A stretch of 64,000 bases of DNA from Guptibacillus hwajinpoensis (GCA_016841765.1 JAENYN010000021.1:1-64000); one strand, 5' to 3'. Shown: positions 6,938-16,320, counted from the stretch's first letter. Notes: generated by a model not told the origin, from the letters alone. Numbers and translations: made by a program.

Positions 6938-8773
6938 ATGCCGCTATCCGCAGCTGAAATCATCAACCTGCCGGCCATGCAGGCAGCGAGGGTTGTCGCA
7001 GGAAAAGACAGTCTCATAGATAAAAAAGTTGAATGGGTGTCTGTGCTGGAGACACCGGTGGAGAACTTTGTTCGGAAAAATGAGTTTGTGCTCAGCACTG
7101 GAATCGGATGCGGGCAAAGTGAAGCGTGTTTGCGTGATTTTGTGAAAGAGGTGTTTGACTCCGGTGCCACGATGCTTGGGCTTGCAACCGGACGGCATAT
7201 TTTTGACATACCGCGGAGTGTGGTCGAGTTTGGTGAACAGCATCAGTTTCCGATTATCGATATTCCGTGGGAAATCCGTTTTACTGATATCTCGAAAAGC
7301 TGCATGGATATTCTGGATCGCCATCAAAAGGAAAAATATAAGAGGTCAGAGGAACTGCAGCAGCAGCTTTTGCAGCTTGTGCTTTCAGGAGGGGACTGTT
7401 CGGATATCTCGAGGTTCGCCAGAAAAGAACTCGATCTCCCCATTTTAATAACCGATCAGAACGGAAAAGTGAAAGGGAAAGCCGGATGCCCGGATAAATT
7501 GGTCGAGAAGTGGGAGGGACATGTACTGGCGGGCTCCAATGCAGGAAATTCATCCCTGAATGAACGGGAGCGCGAAATTGCGGAGATGAAGCGGGGTGAA
7601 TTGCTGCAGGCACAGAAGGAAGCCGGTTATGCTGGGATTAATCCTTTGGAATTGTCAGATCCCCAATCCGACCGGAATCAGAGCTCCCCCATTGAAACCC
7701 ATCCCCTCCAGAAGAAACTTGAAGCAATTGACCTGGACGGGGTGTCGGCTGTGAAAATGAAAATCCAGTCTGCAGCTGTCAAGCAGGGCTGGCTTGTTGT
7801 TTTTACTTCAGACGAAAAACGGGACGTTGATGACTCTGAAGTGAGTATCCTCGAGCATGCCGCGACTGCTGCGGCTCTGGCTTTTTTAAAAGACAATGCC
7901 ATCGCTGAAACAGAAATGCGGCTGAAGGATGACTTCATCTGGAGCATAGCGAGCGGCGATATCCCGGATAAAGACCGGATGGTGTCACGGGGGAAAATGC
8001 TCGGATTCAATCTCAGTCTTCCCTATGTGTGTATTGTCGGTGAATTGGAAAATCTGCCCGAATTGTTTGAAGCTGCAAAGCCTGACTTTAAATCGTACGG
8101 GCACTGGTTTGAAAGCATGATGTATTACGCTGTGGACGAAATCGTGTATGCCGGTGAGCTGGTGGAGAAGCGGCTATTGATAACATCGGAAAAGAACCGG
8201 GTCATCATCTTTTTCGAAGCGCCCCAGACCCCTGGCACTCAACCGGTCACCCAGTTTCTGGATTTAGTGGAAAGGCGCTTGAAAAATTTCCTGCCCGGTG
8301 TTTTGCTGTCATGGGGCATCGGCAGCGAGGAAGATGGGATGCACGTTTTCAAGGAAAGTTATGAAAAAGCGAAAACCGCTCTTGATCTCGGCAAAAAACA
8401 AAAGGGTCCGGGGCACATTGTCAACTACGAGGATACGAAGATGAACCGCCTGCTGCTAAGGCTTTCAGATGACAATGAAGTACAGGAAATCATTAAGTCA
8501 ACCATTGCGCCGATTCTCCAATATGATAAAAAGCGGCCGATGGATCTTGTCGGCACGTTCGCAGCTTATCACCGCAACAAAGGGAATGTCAGCCAGACTG
8601 CAAGGGAACTGAATCTCCATCGCCAATCCCTGCTGTACCGGCTGAGGAAGATCGAGTCACTCACCGGGCTTTCCCTTGTGAATCCGGATGATGTGTTTTT
8701 GCTGGATCTCAGCATCAAAATTTGGTCGATCGGGGTTCAGCCTTCAGAGGGGAAGCCGAAGTCCCGAAAATAA
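6938..8773 (+). CDS. PucR family transcriptional regulator
   Basis: 611 residues. An N-terminal PucR-type sensor domain (about 5-130, with VEWVSVLETPVENFVRKNEFVL), a GAF-like middle, a degenerate GGDEF-like CdaR region (about 350-480), and a C-terminal PucR HTH (about 545-600) with GNVSQTARELNLHRQSLLYRLRKIE described by its core N-V-S-Q-T-A-R-E-L-N-L-H-R. AGGAGGATCC precedes the ATG. These proteins activate catabolic genes on sensing a nitrogenous substrate. The three-gene catabolic operon 140 bp downstream on the same strand is the obvious target, and the inverted repeat at 8806-8838 is a candidate operator. Confidence 0.88.
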   Translation: MPLSAAEIINLPAMQAARVVAGKDSLIDKKVEWVSVLETPVENFVRKNEFVLSTGIGCGQSEACLRDFVKEVFDSGATMLGLATGRHIFDIPRSVVEFGEQHQFPIIDIPWEIRFTDISKSCMDILDRHQKEKYKRSEELQQQLLQLVLSGGDCSDISRFARKELDLPILITDQNGKVKGKAGCPDKLVEKWEGHVLAGSNAGNSSLNEREREIAEMKRGELLQAQKEAGYAGINPLELSDPQSDRNQSSPIETHPLQKKLEAIDLDGVSAVKMKIQSAAVKQGWLVVFTSDEKRDVDDSEVSILEHAATAAALAFLKDNAIAETEMRLKDDFIWSIASGDIPDKDRMVSRGKMLGFNLSLPYVCIVGELENLPELFEAAKPDFKSYGHWFESMMYYAVDEIVYAGELVEKRLLITSEKNRVIIFFEAPQTPGTQPVTQFLDLVERRLKNFLPGVLLSWGIGSEEDGMHVFKESYEKAKTALDLGKKQKGPGHIVNYEDTKMNRLLLRLSDDNEVQEIIKSTIAPILQYDKKRPMDLVGTFAAYHRNKGNVSQTARELNLHRQSLLYRLRKIESLTGLSLVNPDDVFLLDLSIKIWSIGVQPSEGKPKSRK

Positions 8774-8805
8774 ACGTTTCTTATCAATATTGTATAAATA
8801 GGGCA

Positions 8806-8838
8806 TTGAAACTTCATACAATTTTGCGATTGTTTCAA
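8806..8838. promoter_or_regulatory. inverted repeat upstream of the DoeA-like operon, plus mini-ORF
   Basis: TTGAAAC (8806-8812) and GTTTCAA (8832-8838) form a 7-bp inverted repeat in the 139-bp gap before the DoeA-like gene, a plausible PucR operator. Just after it, AAGGGAG leads into a four-codon ORF, ATG AAA ATT AAT TGA, followed by the true start region. The regulatory meaning of the mini-ORF is unproven. Confidence 0.4.
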
Positions 8839-8912
8839 AGAAGGGAGTTCGATTATCATGAAAATTAATTGAAAATTTAAAAAATAAACAACCAGGAAGG
8901 GAGTGATTTCCC

Positions 8913-10142
8913 GTGGTCTCTTTCGAACTCCGGGAATTTCAGGAGAGGATTCAGCGCACGAAACGCCGGATGATTGAAAAGGGGATCGATGTCCTTCTCA
9001 TCACCGACCCTGCCAACATGAATTATATATCCGGATATGACGGCTGGTCGTTTTACGTTGATCAGATGGTTGTATTGATCCTAGATGAAGAACAGCCGCT
9101 CTGGATCGGCAGGAAAATGGATGCAAACGGCGCTAAAGCGACCACCTGGCTTTACCATGAGAATATCATTCCTTATACAGATGATTATGTCCACTCTTCC
9201 ACAAAGCACCCGATGGACTTCACCGCCGAAATTTTGGCGCAAATCGGGCACAGCAGGAGCAGAATAGGTGTGGAAATGGGCGCGTACTATTTTTCGGCCC
9301 TTGCTTTTGAACGGTTGAAAAAAGGGCTGCCGGATGCAAAATGGCAGGATGCGACCCTGCTTGTCAATGATGTCCGCATGATTAAGTCCCCGCAGGAAAT
9401 CGAATACATGAAAAAAGCAGCAAAGATTGTTGAAGCGGCGATGAGAAAGGGGATTGAAGCCATTGCGGAAGGGGTCCGGGAATGCGATGTCGTCGCGGAA
9501 ATTTATCATAAGCTGATCAGCGGGACCCCGGAGTTCGGAGGAGACTATCCGGCAATCGTGCCGATGCTGCCGGCCGGAAAGAACACATCGACTCCGCATC
9601 TGACCTGGTCGGATCAGAAGTACCGGAATAAGGATTCGGTGATTATCGAGCTTGCCGGCTGCTACAAACGGTATCACAGCCCGCTTGCCAGGACCGTATC
9701 GATCGGGCCCCCGTCTCCGAAAGTAAATGACCTGTCAAAAGTGGTCGTGGAAGGTTTGAATAATGCGCTGGATTTCGTTAAGCCCGGTGTCACATGTGAA
9801 GAAGTTGAAGAAGTGTGGCGCAGCACGATTTCCAAATATGGAATAGTGAAAGACTCGCGGATCGGCTATTCAATGGGCTTGAATTACCCGCCGGATTGGG
9901 GCGAGCATACGGCCAGCCTCCGCCAGGGTGACAAGATGGTTCTTAAGCCGAACATGACGTTCCATATGATTCCGGGAGTCTGGTACGGCGACTATGGAGT
10001 CGAAATCAGTGAATCCTTCCTGGTGACTGATAACGGATGTGAAGTGTTTGCCGATTTTCCGCGCGAGTTGATCGTCACTCCGAAAATGATGGTGCTTGGC
10101 GGCACTGAAGCAGGGGACCTTGCCCACGGTGAACCAATGTGA
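8913..10142 (+). CDS. doeA: creatinase-type M24 hydrolase, ectoine hydrolase (DoeA/EutD)-like
   Basis: 409 residues, GTG start after GAAGGGAG. N-terminal creatinase domain (about 10-160), then a pita-bread M24 domain. TDPANMNYISGYDGWSFYV, GRKMDANGAKATTWL and AGCYKRYHSPLART closely match ectoine hydrolases as I remember them. All five M24 metal ligands seem replaced: the DxG Asp is E246, the second Asp is P257, the GHGIG His region is GLNYPPDWGEH, the ExxPG Glu is I353 and the last Glu is S366. That fits the metal-free creatinase/EutD group. EutD opens ectoine to N-acetyl-diaminobutyrate isomers. The downstream M20 deacetylase would fit the next step. A different cyclic or ureido substrate cannot be excluded. 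Confidence 0.75.
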   Translation: MVSFELREFQERIQRTKRRMIEKGIDVLLITDPANMNYISGYDGWSFYVDQMVVLILDEEQPLWIGRKMDANGAKATTWLYHENIIPYTDDYVHSSTKHPMDFTAEILAQIGHSRSRIGVEMGAYYFSALAFERLKKGLPDAKWQDATLLVNDVRMIKSPQEIEYMKKAAKIVEAAMRKGIEAIAEGVRECDVVAEIYHKLISGTPEFGGDYPAIVPMLPAGKNTSTPHLTWSDQKYRNKDSVIIELAGCYKRYHSPLARTVSIGPPSPKVNDLSKVVVEGLNNALDFVKPGVTCEEVEEVWRSTISKYGIVKDSRIGYSMGLNYPPDWGEHTASLRQGDKMVLKPNMTFHMIPGVWYGDYGVEISESFLVTDNGCEVFADFPRELIVTPKMMVLGGTEAGDLAHGEPM

Positions 10143-10163
10143 ATTCTAAAATAGGGAGCTGAG

Positions 10164-11363
10164 ATGATGAAAAAATCACCAAGTATCGGAACCAAATCAG
10201 TATGGGACGGGGAAAAAGAGTATCTCGTCCACGGCGCGACACAGGTGCCGGTCGTCCACAGCGTATCGTTCGGTTATGATGACATGGATGAATGGTATGA
10301 AGTGGCGGTCGGCAATAAAGAAGGGCACATTTATGGAAGGAACACGAATCCGACCGTGCAGGCGTTTGAAGATAAAGTGAAATCCCTGGAGGGGGCGGAA
10401 GCGGCGACCAGCTTTTCGACAGGCATGGCGGCAATCAGCAACACGCTTGCCACCTTCCTCGTTCCAGGGGACAGAATTGTCTCGATCAAGGACACGTATG
10501 GCGGCACGAATAAGATCTTCACGGAATTTTTGCCGAGGCTGAACATTGATGTGGAGTTATGTGATACAGGAGACCACGAAGCGATCGAACGGGAAGTGGA
10601 AAAGGGCTGCAAGATCCTTTACCTGGAAAGCCCGACAAATCCGACTGTCAAAATTACAGACATCGAACGGATGACAAAGGCAGGGAAGGACGCGGGCGCC
10701 CTCGTCATTGTCGATAACACCTTTGCGACCCCCGTCAATCAGAACCCGCTCGAGCTTGGTGCGGATCTTGTCCTCCACAGTGCGACGAAGTTTCTCGGCG
10801 GCCATGCTGATGCCCTTGGCGGTGTCGTTTGCGGTAAAGAAGAACTCGTTGAAAAAATATATCACTACCGGGAAATAAACGGTGCCACACTCGACCCGAT
10901 GGCAGCTTATTTGCTGCTCCGGGGGATGAAGACCCTCCATCTCCGCGTCCGTCAGCAATGCGACAACGCGATGAAAGTGGCGGAATATTTACAGGGGCAG
11001 GATCTTGTAGAAGATGTTTTTTACCCAGGGCTGGCGACGCATCCAGGCCATGATATCGCCAAAAAACAGATGAAAAATTACGGAGGCATGCTGAGTTTTG
11101 CGGTTAAAGGCGGCGTCGAAACTGTCCGCGACCTTCTTCCCAAACTGAAGTATGCCAATAGAGCGGCGAATCTCGGGGCGGTCGAGACGACGGTCGGGCC
11201 GTCCAGAACGACGAGCCATGTCGAGTGCACGCCGGAAGAGCGGGCCGCAATGGGGATACCTGAAGGGTTGATCCGCTACTCGGCCGGCATTGAAGATATC
11301 GAGGATTTGATTGATGACCTTGAACAGGCCTTTAAAGCGGTGAAAGAAGGAACCGCCGTATAG
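10164..11363 (+). CDS. cystathionine gamma-synthase family PLP enzyme
   Basis: 399 residues, fold type I PLP enzyme of the Cys/Met metabolism family. The PLP lysine is K209 in LHSATKFLGGH; Y57-G-R59 forms the YxR phosphate-binding motif from the neighbouring subunit; Y112 stacks on the cofactor and D184 in IVDNTFATP binds the pyridine nitrogen. Length and order match CGS and methionine gamma-lyase. Start: tandem ATGs after AGGGAG. It lies 21 bases after the DoeA-like gene and 28 before the M20 gene, so it acts on the same pathway. The family does gamma-replacement and gamma-elimination; diaminobutyrate as substrate is an inference, not a known activity. Confidence 0.85.
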   Translation: MMKKSPSIGTKSVWDGEKEYLVHGATQVPVVHSVSFGYDDMDEWYEVAVGNKEGHIYGRNTNPTVQAFEDKVKSLEGAEAATSFSTGMAAISNTLATFLVPGDRIVSIKDTYGGTNKIFTEFLPRLNIDVELCDTGDHEAIEREVEKGCKILYLESPTNPTVKITDIERMTKAGKDAGALVIVDNTFATPVNQNPLELGADLVLHSATKFLGGHADALGGVVCGKEELVEKIYHYREINGATLDPMAAYLLLRGMKTLHLRVRQQCDNAMKVAEYLQGQDLVEDVFYPGLATHPGHDIAKKQMKNYGGMLSFAVKGGVETVRDLLPKLKYANRAANLGAVETTVGPSRTTSHVECTPEERAAMGIPEGLIRYSAGIEDIEDLIDDLEQAFKAVKEGTAV

Positions 11364-11391
11364 GGAACTGCACGATAAAGGAGGGAGACGC

Positions 11392-12621
11392 GTGACCGGC
11401 AGGAAGCATGAACTGGCAGAAAGGGCTGGCAGCCTTTATGAATCGCTTGTCAGCTGGCGAAGAAACATTCACGCCAACCCTGAACTGAGCTTCAAGGAAG
11501 TGCAAACATCCCGTTTCGTTGCGGACGTGTTGAAAAAGATCGGTGTCGATTCCGTTCAGTCAGGGATAGCCCGTACAGGGGTGGTTGCGACAATCACATC
11601 AGGGGAAGGGCCTATTGTCGCGCTCCGTGCCGATATGGATGCCCTGCCGATCACGGAAGCCGGATTTCACGATTACCGTTCGATGAATGACGGCATCATG
11701 CATGCCTGCGGCCATGATGCCCATACCGCGATGTTGTTGGGGGCCGCGGCCGTGCTTGTTGAAGACAAGAACAACAATCGATTGAACGGCACTGTCAAAC
11801 TCATCTTTCAGCCGGCTGAAGAAGATACAGATGAGGAAGGCAAATCAGGAGCGCCGCGAATGATTGAGGAAGGTGTGCTGAAGGATGTTGATTTTGCGGC
11901 AGCCCTCCATGTTTGCCCGTGGCAGCCGCCAGGTACCATCCAGGTGAACGATCATTTCAGCATGGCCAATATCGATGTGTTTGAAGCAAAAATTTACGGC
12001 ACCGGCGGCCATGCCGGCTATCCCCACTTTGCAAAGGACCCGATCTGGATGCTGTCAACCGTTCTGCCAGTCCTCTACGGAATCATCAACCGCCGGATAT
12101 CGCCGCTGGAAACGGCCGTCATGAGTATCGGAAAAATAAACACCGGCACAGCAAGCAATGTCATTCCTAATGAGGTCTCGATCACCGGAACAATGCGATC
12201 CTACACACCACAGGCACGAGAACAGCTCGCATCTGAGGTGAAATCCGCCTTTAAAATGGTGGAAGCATTAGGCGGCCGTTTCGAATTCGCACTTGAAAGA
12301 GGGGAGCCGGCCCTGAATAACAGCCCTGCTGTTAACAAAGAGATTGTGAAAGCAGCTGAAAACATTTATCCGGATTTGAAAATAGAATACGGTCCATTCG
12401 GGCTTGGCGGTGAAGATTTCGGATTCATGACAGAGAAGGTCCCCGGGGCCATGTTTTTCCTTGGCTGTTCATTACCGGATGGCGTGAGCCGAGATCTCCA
12501 CACCCCTGTTTTTGATATCGATGAATCATGCCTCCCGATTGGAACAGCCTTATTAACAGAGACGGCCCATAGGCTATTGCAAATCGGAAAACGAAATAAG
12601 GCCGAAAAAGAGCAACTTTGA
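11392..12621 (+). CDS. M20 family amidohydrolase/deacetylase
   Basis: 409 residues, GTG start after AAGGAGGGAG. An M20D-type enzyme (hippurate hydrolase, N-acyl amino acid deacetylase group). Metal and catalytic residues are visible: C106-x-H108-D109 in HACGHDAHTAM, E143-E144 in FQPAEED, H173 in ALHVCPW and a C-terminal DLHTP histidine. The lid domain (about 185-300) carries GTGGHAGYPH. In the operon it most simply removes the acetyl group from the product of the DoeA-like enzyme, a step done in Proteobacteria by the unrelated DoeB/EutE. This is inferred from context. A terminator overlaps its 3' end. Confidence 0.88.
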   Translation: MTGRKHELAERAGSLYESLVSWRRNIHANPELSFKEVQTSRFVADVLKKIGVDSVQSGIARTGVVATITSGEGPIVALRADMDALPITEAGFHDYRSMNDGIMHACGHDAHTAMLLGAAAVLVEDKNNNRLNGTVKLIFQPAEEDTDEEGKSGAPRMIEEGVLKDVDFAAALHVCPWQPPGTIQVNDHFSMANIDVFEAKIYGTGGHAGYPHFAKDPIWMLSTVLPVLYGIINRRISPLETAVMSIGKINTGTASNVIPNEVSITGTMRSYTPQAREQLASEVKSAFKMVEALGGRFEFALERGEPALNNSPAVNKEIVKAAENIYPDLKIEYGPFGLGGEDFGFMTEKVPGAMFFLGCSLPDGVSRDLHTPVFDIDESCLPIGTALLTETAHRLLQIGKRNKAEKEQL

Positions 12622-12641
12622 GGAAAAGCTGCTCTTTTTTT
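12606..12641 (+). terminator. terminator of the DoeA-like operon
   Basis: AAAGAGCA-A-CTTT and AAAG-C-TGCTCTTT arms around GAGG, followed by a T run. It includes the last codons and the stop of the M20 gene. Confidence 0.85.
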
Positions 12642-12905
12642 GTTGTTATGCGATTTATAAAAATGGTGAGTCGTTGGAAAAAGCCAGAAGGCTTTATCCC
12701 GGCTCTGAACGCCATGCGCTGTTGCCCGGAATGCTTAAAAAGGCATGGTCTTTTTTTCACATAAACCCTTCATTATCGCCGGCTTAATTTCTTGTATTCG
12801 GGAAGTTCGCCCCTATTTCTCAACCGTTTATTGATAAAAAAATCCAACGCAGGTAAAATGCTCCTCATATTCTAAGCTGAAATATATAGAAAAAGGAGCT
12901 TAAAA

Positions 12906-13214
12906 ATGTCTGGTACTGAGAAGCAGAGACGGCAGCTGCTGAAAGTTTATAAGCAAACGATTTTCCGAAACCGGAAAAAATATTTATACGGCTGCATTTC
13001 AGCCCGGGAATACTGGGAAAAGTATATGTTTGCAGCGAATATGCTGGTTGAAATGGAGTATGCGATATCAACGACACATCACTATTTATTTGAATCGGAG
13101 CGCCAGGCCGACCGTGACCTTGCAGCATTGAGCGAAAAGATAGAGGACCCCAGGGGAAAAGTGGGGATTCATAAACGCATTCTTATACATAAGAAGCTCT
13201 TGAACGATATTTGA
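12906..13214 (+). CDS. conserved-looking hypothetical protein
   Basis: 102 residues, ATG after AAAAGGAGCTTAAAA. Strongly basic N-terminus (KQRRQLLKVYKQTIFRNRKKYLYG), a Tyr/Trp/Met-rich middle and a charged C-terminus, predicted all-helical. No signal peptide, membrane segment or known motif was recognised. The good SD and separate position, with about 90 bp on the downstream side before the VOC gene's own SD, support a real gene. Confidence 0.6.
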   Translation: MSGTEKQRRQLLKVYKQTIFRNRKKYLYGCISAREYWEKYMFAANMLVEMEYAISTTHHYLFESERQADRDLAALSEKIEDPRGKVGIHKRILIHKKLLNDI

Positions 13215-13309
13215 CTCACCTCTGTGTCTTGAAAAATAACGATGTCAGCACCCTTGTGATTTTGTATACTCTACCTAAAAAGTGACAGAAAAGAAATGGG
13301 GGCAATCAG

Positions 13310-13678
13310 ATGAAAACGAGATTGATGCATGTCCGGGCGAATGTACATAACTTAAGTGAAGCGATTGAGTGGTACGCAGATGTACTGGGATTCAATGTCA
13401 CCGGCACATGGCCTCCGGAAAAGCCGAATTATGCCCATTTTGAATCGGAAGGCGGCGCGATTTTTGCGATCATGGAAGATGCCGATTTTCCTTCGCATGG
13501 TCGGTTTAATTTTACGGTTGAGGATACAGATGCACTGTGGGAACGGCTTAAGGACAGGGCAGAAGTGGTTGAATCGTTATTTGACACGCCGTACGGGACC
13601 AGGAAATTCACGATTAAAGATATTGCTGGGAATGAGCTGGGGTTTGTTCAGGCGCAAGGTGAGGAATTGGAGAAATGA
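13310..13678 (+). CDS. VOC family (glyoxalase/dioxygenase fold) protein
   Basis: 122 residues with the paired beta-alpha-beta-beta-beta modules of the vicinal oxygen chelate fold: RLMHVRANVHNLSEAIEWYADVLGF opens module 1 and RFNFTVEDTDALWERLKDRAEV opens module 2, closing with FTIKDIAGNELGFVQ. Possible metal ligands are the His in the first strand (H7), E45 and the final Glu. GGGGGCAATCAG precedes the ATG. Small stand-alone VOC proteins include lyases, thiol transferases and drug-binding proteins; the substrate cannot be told here. The MITE-like element begins ten bases after its stop. Confidence 0.85.
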   Translation: MKTRLMHVRANVHNLSEAIEWYADVLGFNVTGTWPPEKPNYAHFESEGGAIFAIMEDADFPSHGRFNFTVEDTDALWERLKDRAEVVESLFDTPYGTRKFTIKDIAGNELGFVQAQGEELEK

Positions 13679-13688
13679 AATAAAAAAA

Positions 13689-14120
13689 GAGGCTGGGAAA
13701 TAAGTATTTCAGCTAATGATAAACCCGAACGATTAGGTAAGATATCAATGAATCTTGCGCCTGACCGTTCGGGTCTTTTTTTAATCTCTTCAATAGAGAT
13801 CTTTTAATTTTGCATACTATTTTTATAAAACGAGTGGAATGGAGCGGAAGACACTCGACTCCTCGAAAATAAAAACCGATTTTCTTCGTGCGGTGTTATT
13901 TCAAAGAAGCTTTTTCAAAGTCCTACGGGAAATAGAGGAAAGGCTGAGACCCCGCAGGCGTAGCCGAGGAGGCTCAGCTTCCTCCCCGTGGAAAGCGAGT
14001 GTCTGCAGCGCAATGGAACGAACTTGTTTTTTCAGCCTAACTGATTATTAGTAAACAGTATTACGTTGAATATATTTTGTTCGTCTCTAAACATGACTTA
14101 TTTAGTAATGTCCCAACCTC
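13689..14120. mobile_element. MITE-like element, copy A (432 bp)
   Basis: Bounded by imperfect terminal inverted repeats, GAGGCTGGGAAATAAGTATT at the left and, on the other strand from the right end, GAGGTTGGGACATTACTAAA. It holds a terminator-like hairpin (CCCGAACG ... CGTTCGGG plus T run, about 13723-13783) and an inner palindromic block where GTGGAATGGAGCGGAAGACA and AGGCTGAGACCCCGCAGGCG occur. There is no transposase. Copy B (22798-23152) is the same element in inverted orientation. The short open frame inside it is not a gene. Confidence 0.75.
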
Positions 14121-14126
14121 GTCTGT

Positions 14127-16073
14127 TTATTGTACAGGGATTGCTCCGCCTGCCGCATCATAACGTGCATAAAATTCCTGCAGAAACTGGTTGGCAATAG
14201 CCGAATCATGAATAAAAAGCATATTTTCATCGTTAATGTCGTTCCCATTCGTGCTCCAGTTGGTGGAACCGACCATTACTGTCGGATCACTGTCCGGGTG
14301 GTCGGCATCCACCATCATTGTTTTGCTGTGCATTTTCCGGTCCTCGTTATCTTGATAGACAGGCGCAGGATTATTCCAGCGGATATTAGGATTATTCGTT
14401 GACGTCTGGGATGCTGTTCTTCCGGTCATTTCAAGGGAGGCGGACCACCACTGATTCCAGAAGCTTTCATCAAAAACACCTTTCACTTTAAATCCTGTCA
14501 GGCTTCCCTCCATATCATTGTAAGACCCTTCCCACTTGTTTTTCAGTTCGTCTACAAGGGCTTGATCGGACCAGGCGAAAATATCAAAATAGGTGCTGTA
14601 ATCGGCATTGTTTTTCACATAGTCCGTCATATGGCCAACCGCATCGTCACCTGCTGAAAAATATACTTCAACAGGATGACCGCCAACAGTCAAAGTATGG
14701 CGGGTGTTATCGGTCTTCCGGCTATGGAAATTGGAAACGGCGGGATCAGGTACAGGGCCGGAGCTTCCCCACATTTCATTAAACTCCGTCTTATAAATGC
14801 CGGCAAGCTCTGCTGAATTCATTTCAACGACATTTTGTGTATTCCCTTCAAGGACACCGTTCTGCATATTCTGTTCCGATCCGTATAATCCGGTGACGGT
14901 AAAATTCCAGCTGCCGGTGAATACCCAGGTATTATCGATGACAGCAAATTTATTGTGCATTTGATCACCGGGTGAATAGTAGCTGTCTGTGTCTTTCTGT
15001 TCAGCATCTGCGAGCTGGTAGCCGGATTGTGAGCCTGACCCGACGTTTACCGTTACATACGGTATATCATCGATTGATGCCGGCAGGTTATGGCTGCTGC
15101 GCAACGTTTGGTCTTCCACGGCAAACATGATGGAATCGGAAAATACAGTGATATCATCGGCGGTACCAATCGTGCCGTCTTTGCCGCGCACCATTTCTTC
15201 TAAATATAACCGCATTGTTTGATAACGTTCCGTATAATGCGGGTCGGAGCCGTCTTTTGCATCTGCCAGAATGCGTACATCCACACCTTCTGCAGCTTTA
15301 TTAATCAAGGCGTTGATGACGTTCGGCAAGTTAATTTCATATGTAGCAAGATCAATTGAGGTTGAAGCATTATTGATTCGGTGGATCAGGCGGTTTTCCA
15401 AATTTACGTTATAATTCGCTTCATTTCCGGAATCCGCGAAAATATCGTACGCACATTTATTGAAGTAAACGTTGATAGCGCCAGCCGCTTCTGAAACATT
15501 ATTCAATTGTTCGGCTGCAGTGGGACAGCCGGATGCGGCAGTTGTTTTCGGAGTACCAAGCCCGCCGCTGTATGAATCAACGGCAGTCGTCCAATTTGTT
15601 GAATCAGTTCCGCTTACCAGAGGGTCGACACGCTCCATTGTGGCTTTGGTGTTGTTATCGCCGGCATACCAGGCATCGACTTGATCGACAAGGGTGCCGC
15701 TGGAGTCCCTTAGATCAAGATTTTCTCCTGAGTTGCTGAGAGCGCCGGTATAGATGAGATCGGCGGCTGCTTCCGTCACGGTATCATCGCTCGTCCGTTC
15801 AAGTAAATAGACGCCTCCGGCCGGTATGCTTCCGGAAAGAGTTATGGCAGGAGTTCCATCTGTCGCGTTCAGGGTCCAACCATCAAGATTAATATCCGCA
15901 TTTGTACTGTTATACAATTCAATCCATTCGTCATTGTAATCGGTGGTTGTCCCCATCCATGCGATTTCATTTATTGCCACATCCTGTGGAGACGCGGCAT
16001 AGGAGACTTGCTGAAAAGGCAGATACGTGGCAACTAAAGCAAGGATAACAGTGAATAAAAACGAACGTTTCAT
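14127..16073 (-). CDS. secreted phospholipase D-like protein with lamin-tail domain
   Basis: 648 residues. Signal peptide (1-26, ending SYAAS), a lamin-tail (LTD) Ig-like domain (about 28-150: VAINEIAWMGTTTDYNDEWIELYN, then LDGWTLNATDGTP), and a PLD_2 domain pair with two HKD motifs: HNKFAVIDN with GSWNFT near residue 372, and HSKTMMVDAD with GSTNWS near 581. The first lacks a textbook K-x4-D-x6-G spacing only slightly. It would hydrolyse phosphodiesters in lipid or nucleic acid outside the cell; extracellular nucleases often carry LTD domains, so a DNA target is plausible. AAAGGGGTTTG precedes the ATG. It stands alone next to the MITE-like element. Confidence 0.85.
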   Translation of the reverse strand: MKRSFLFTVILALVATYLPFQQVSYAASPQDVAINEIAWMGTTTDYNDEWIELYNSTNADINLDGWTLNATDGTPAITLSGSIPAGGVYLLERTSDDTVTEAAADLIYTGALSNSGENLDLRDSSGTLVDQVDAWYAGDNNTKATMERVDPLVSGTDSTNWTTAVDSYSGGLGTPKTTAASGCPTAAEQLNNVSEAAGAINVYFNKCAYDIFADSGNEANYNVNLENRLIHRINNASTSIDLATYEINLPNVINALINKAAEGVDVRILADAKDGSDPHYTERYQTMRLYLEEMVRGKDGTIGTADDITVFSDSIMFAVEDQTLRSSHNLPASIDDIPYVTVNVGSGSQSGYQLADAEQKDTDSYYSPGDQMHNKFAVIDNTWVFTGSWNFTVTGLYGSEQNMQNGVLEGNTQNVVEMNSAELAGIYKTEFNEMWGSSGPVPDPAVSNFHSRKTDNTRHTLTVGGHPVEVYFSAGDDAVGHMTDYVKNNADYSTYFDIFAWSDQALVDELKNKWEGSYNDMEGSLTGFKVKGVFDESFWNQWWSASLEMTGRTASQTSTNNPNIRWNNPAPVYQDNEDRKMHSKTMMVDADHPDSDPTVMVGSTNWSTNGNDINDENMLFIHDSAIANQFLQEFYARYDAAGGAIPVQ

Positions 16074-16320
16074 TTAACAAACCCCTTTGTCATGGTAGTA
16101 ATGTGTTCGATAATAAGGTTACTATGTTTTAATATTTGAAATCTATAGGTATATGAGACCTTTACAATTGTTAACAAGGGGTTAATTGTATTTGCATTCG
16201 TTGTTTATTCAAAGAAACTCTATAAAGACAAGTGGTTGTGACATAACGAGGGCTAATAAACCCGCCCTTTTCAAATACTTCACCGCCGTCCTGAGGTTCG
16301 AGTTGGGGGGTTCAGCCACA

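Noticed and set aside
13839-14051. 70-codon frame inside MITE-like copy A
   Set aside because: It lies in the repeated inner block, is broken in copy B and has no ribosome binding site.
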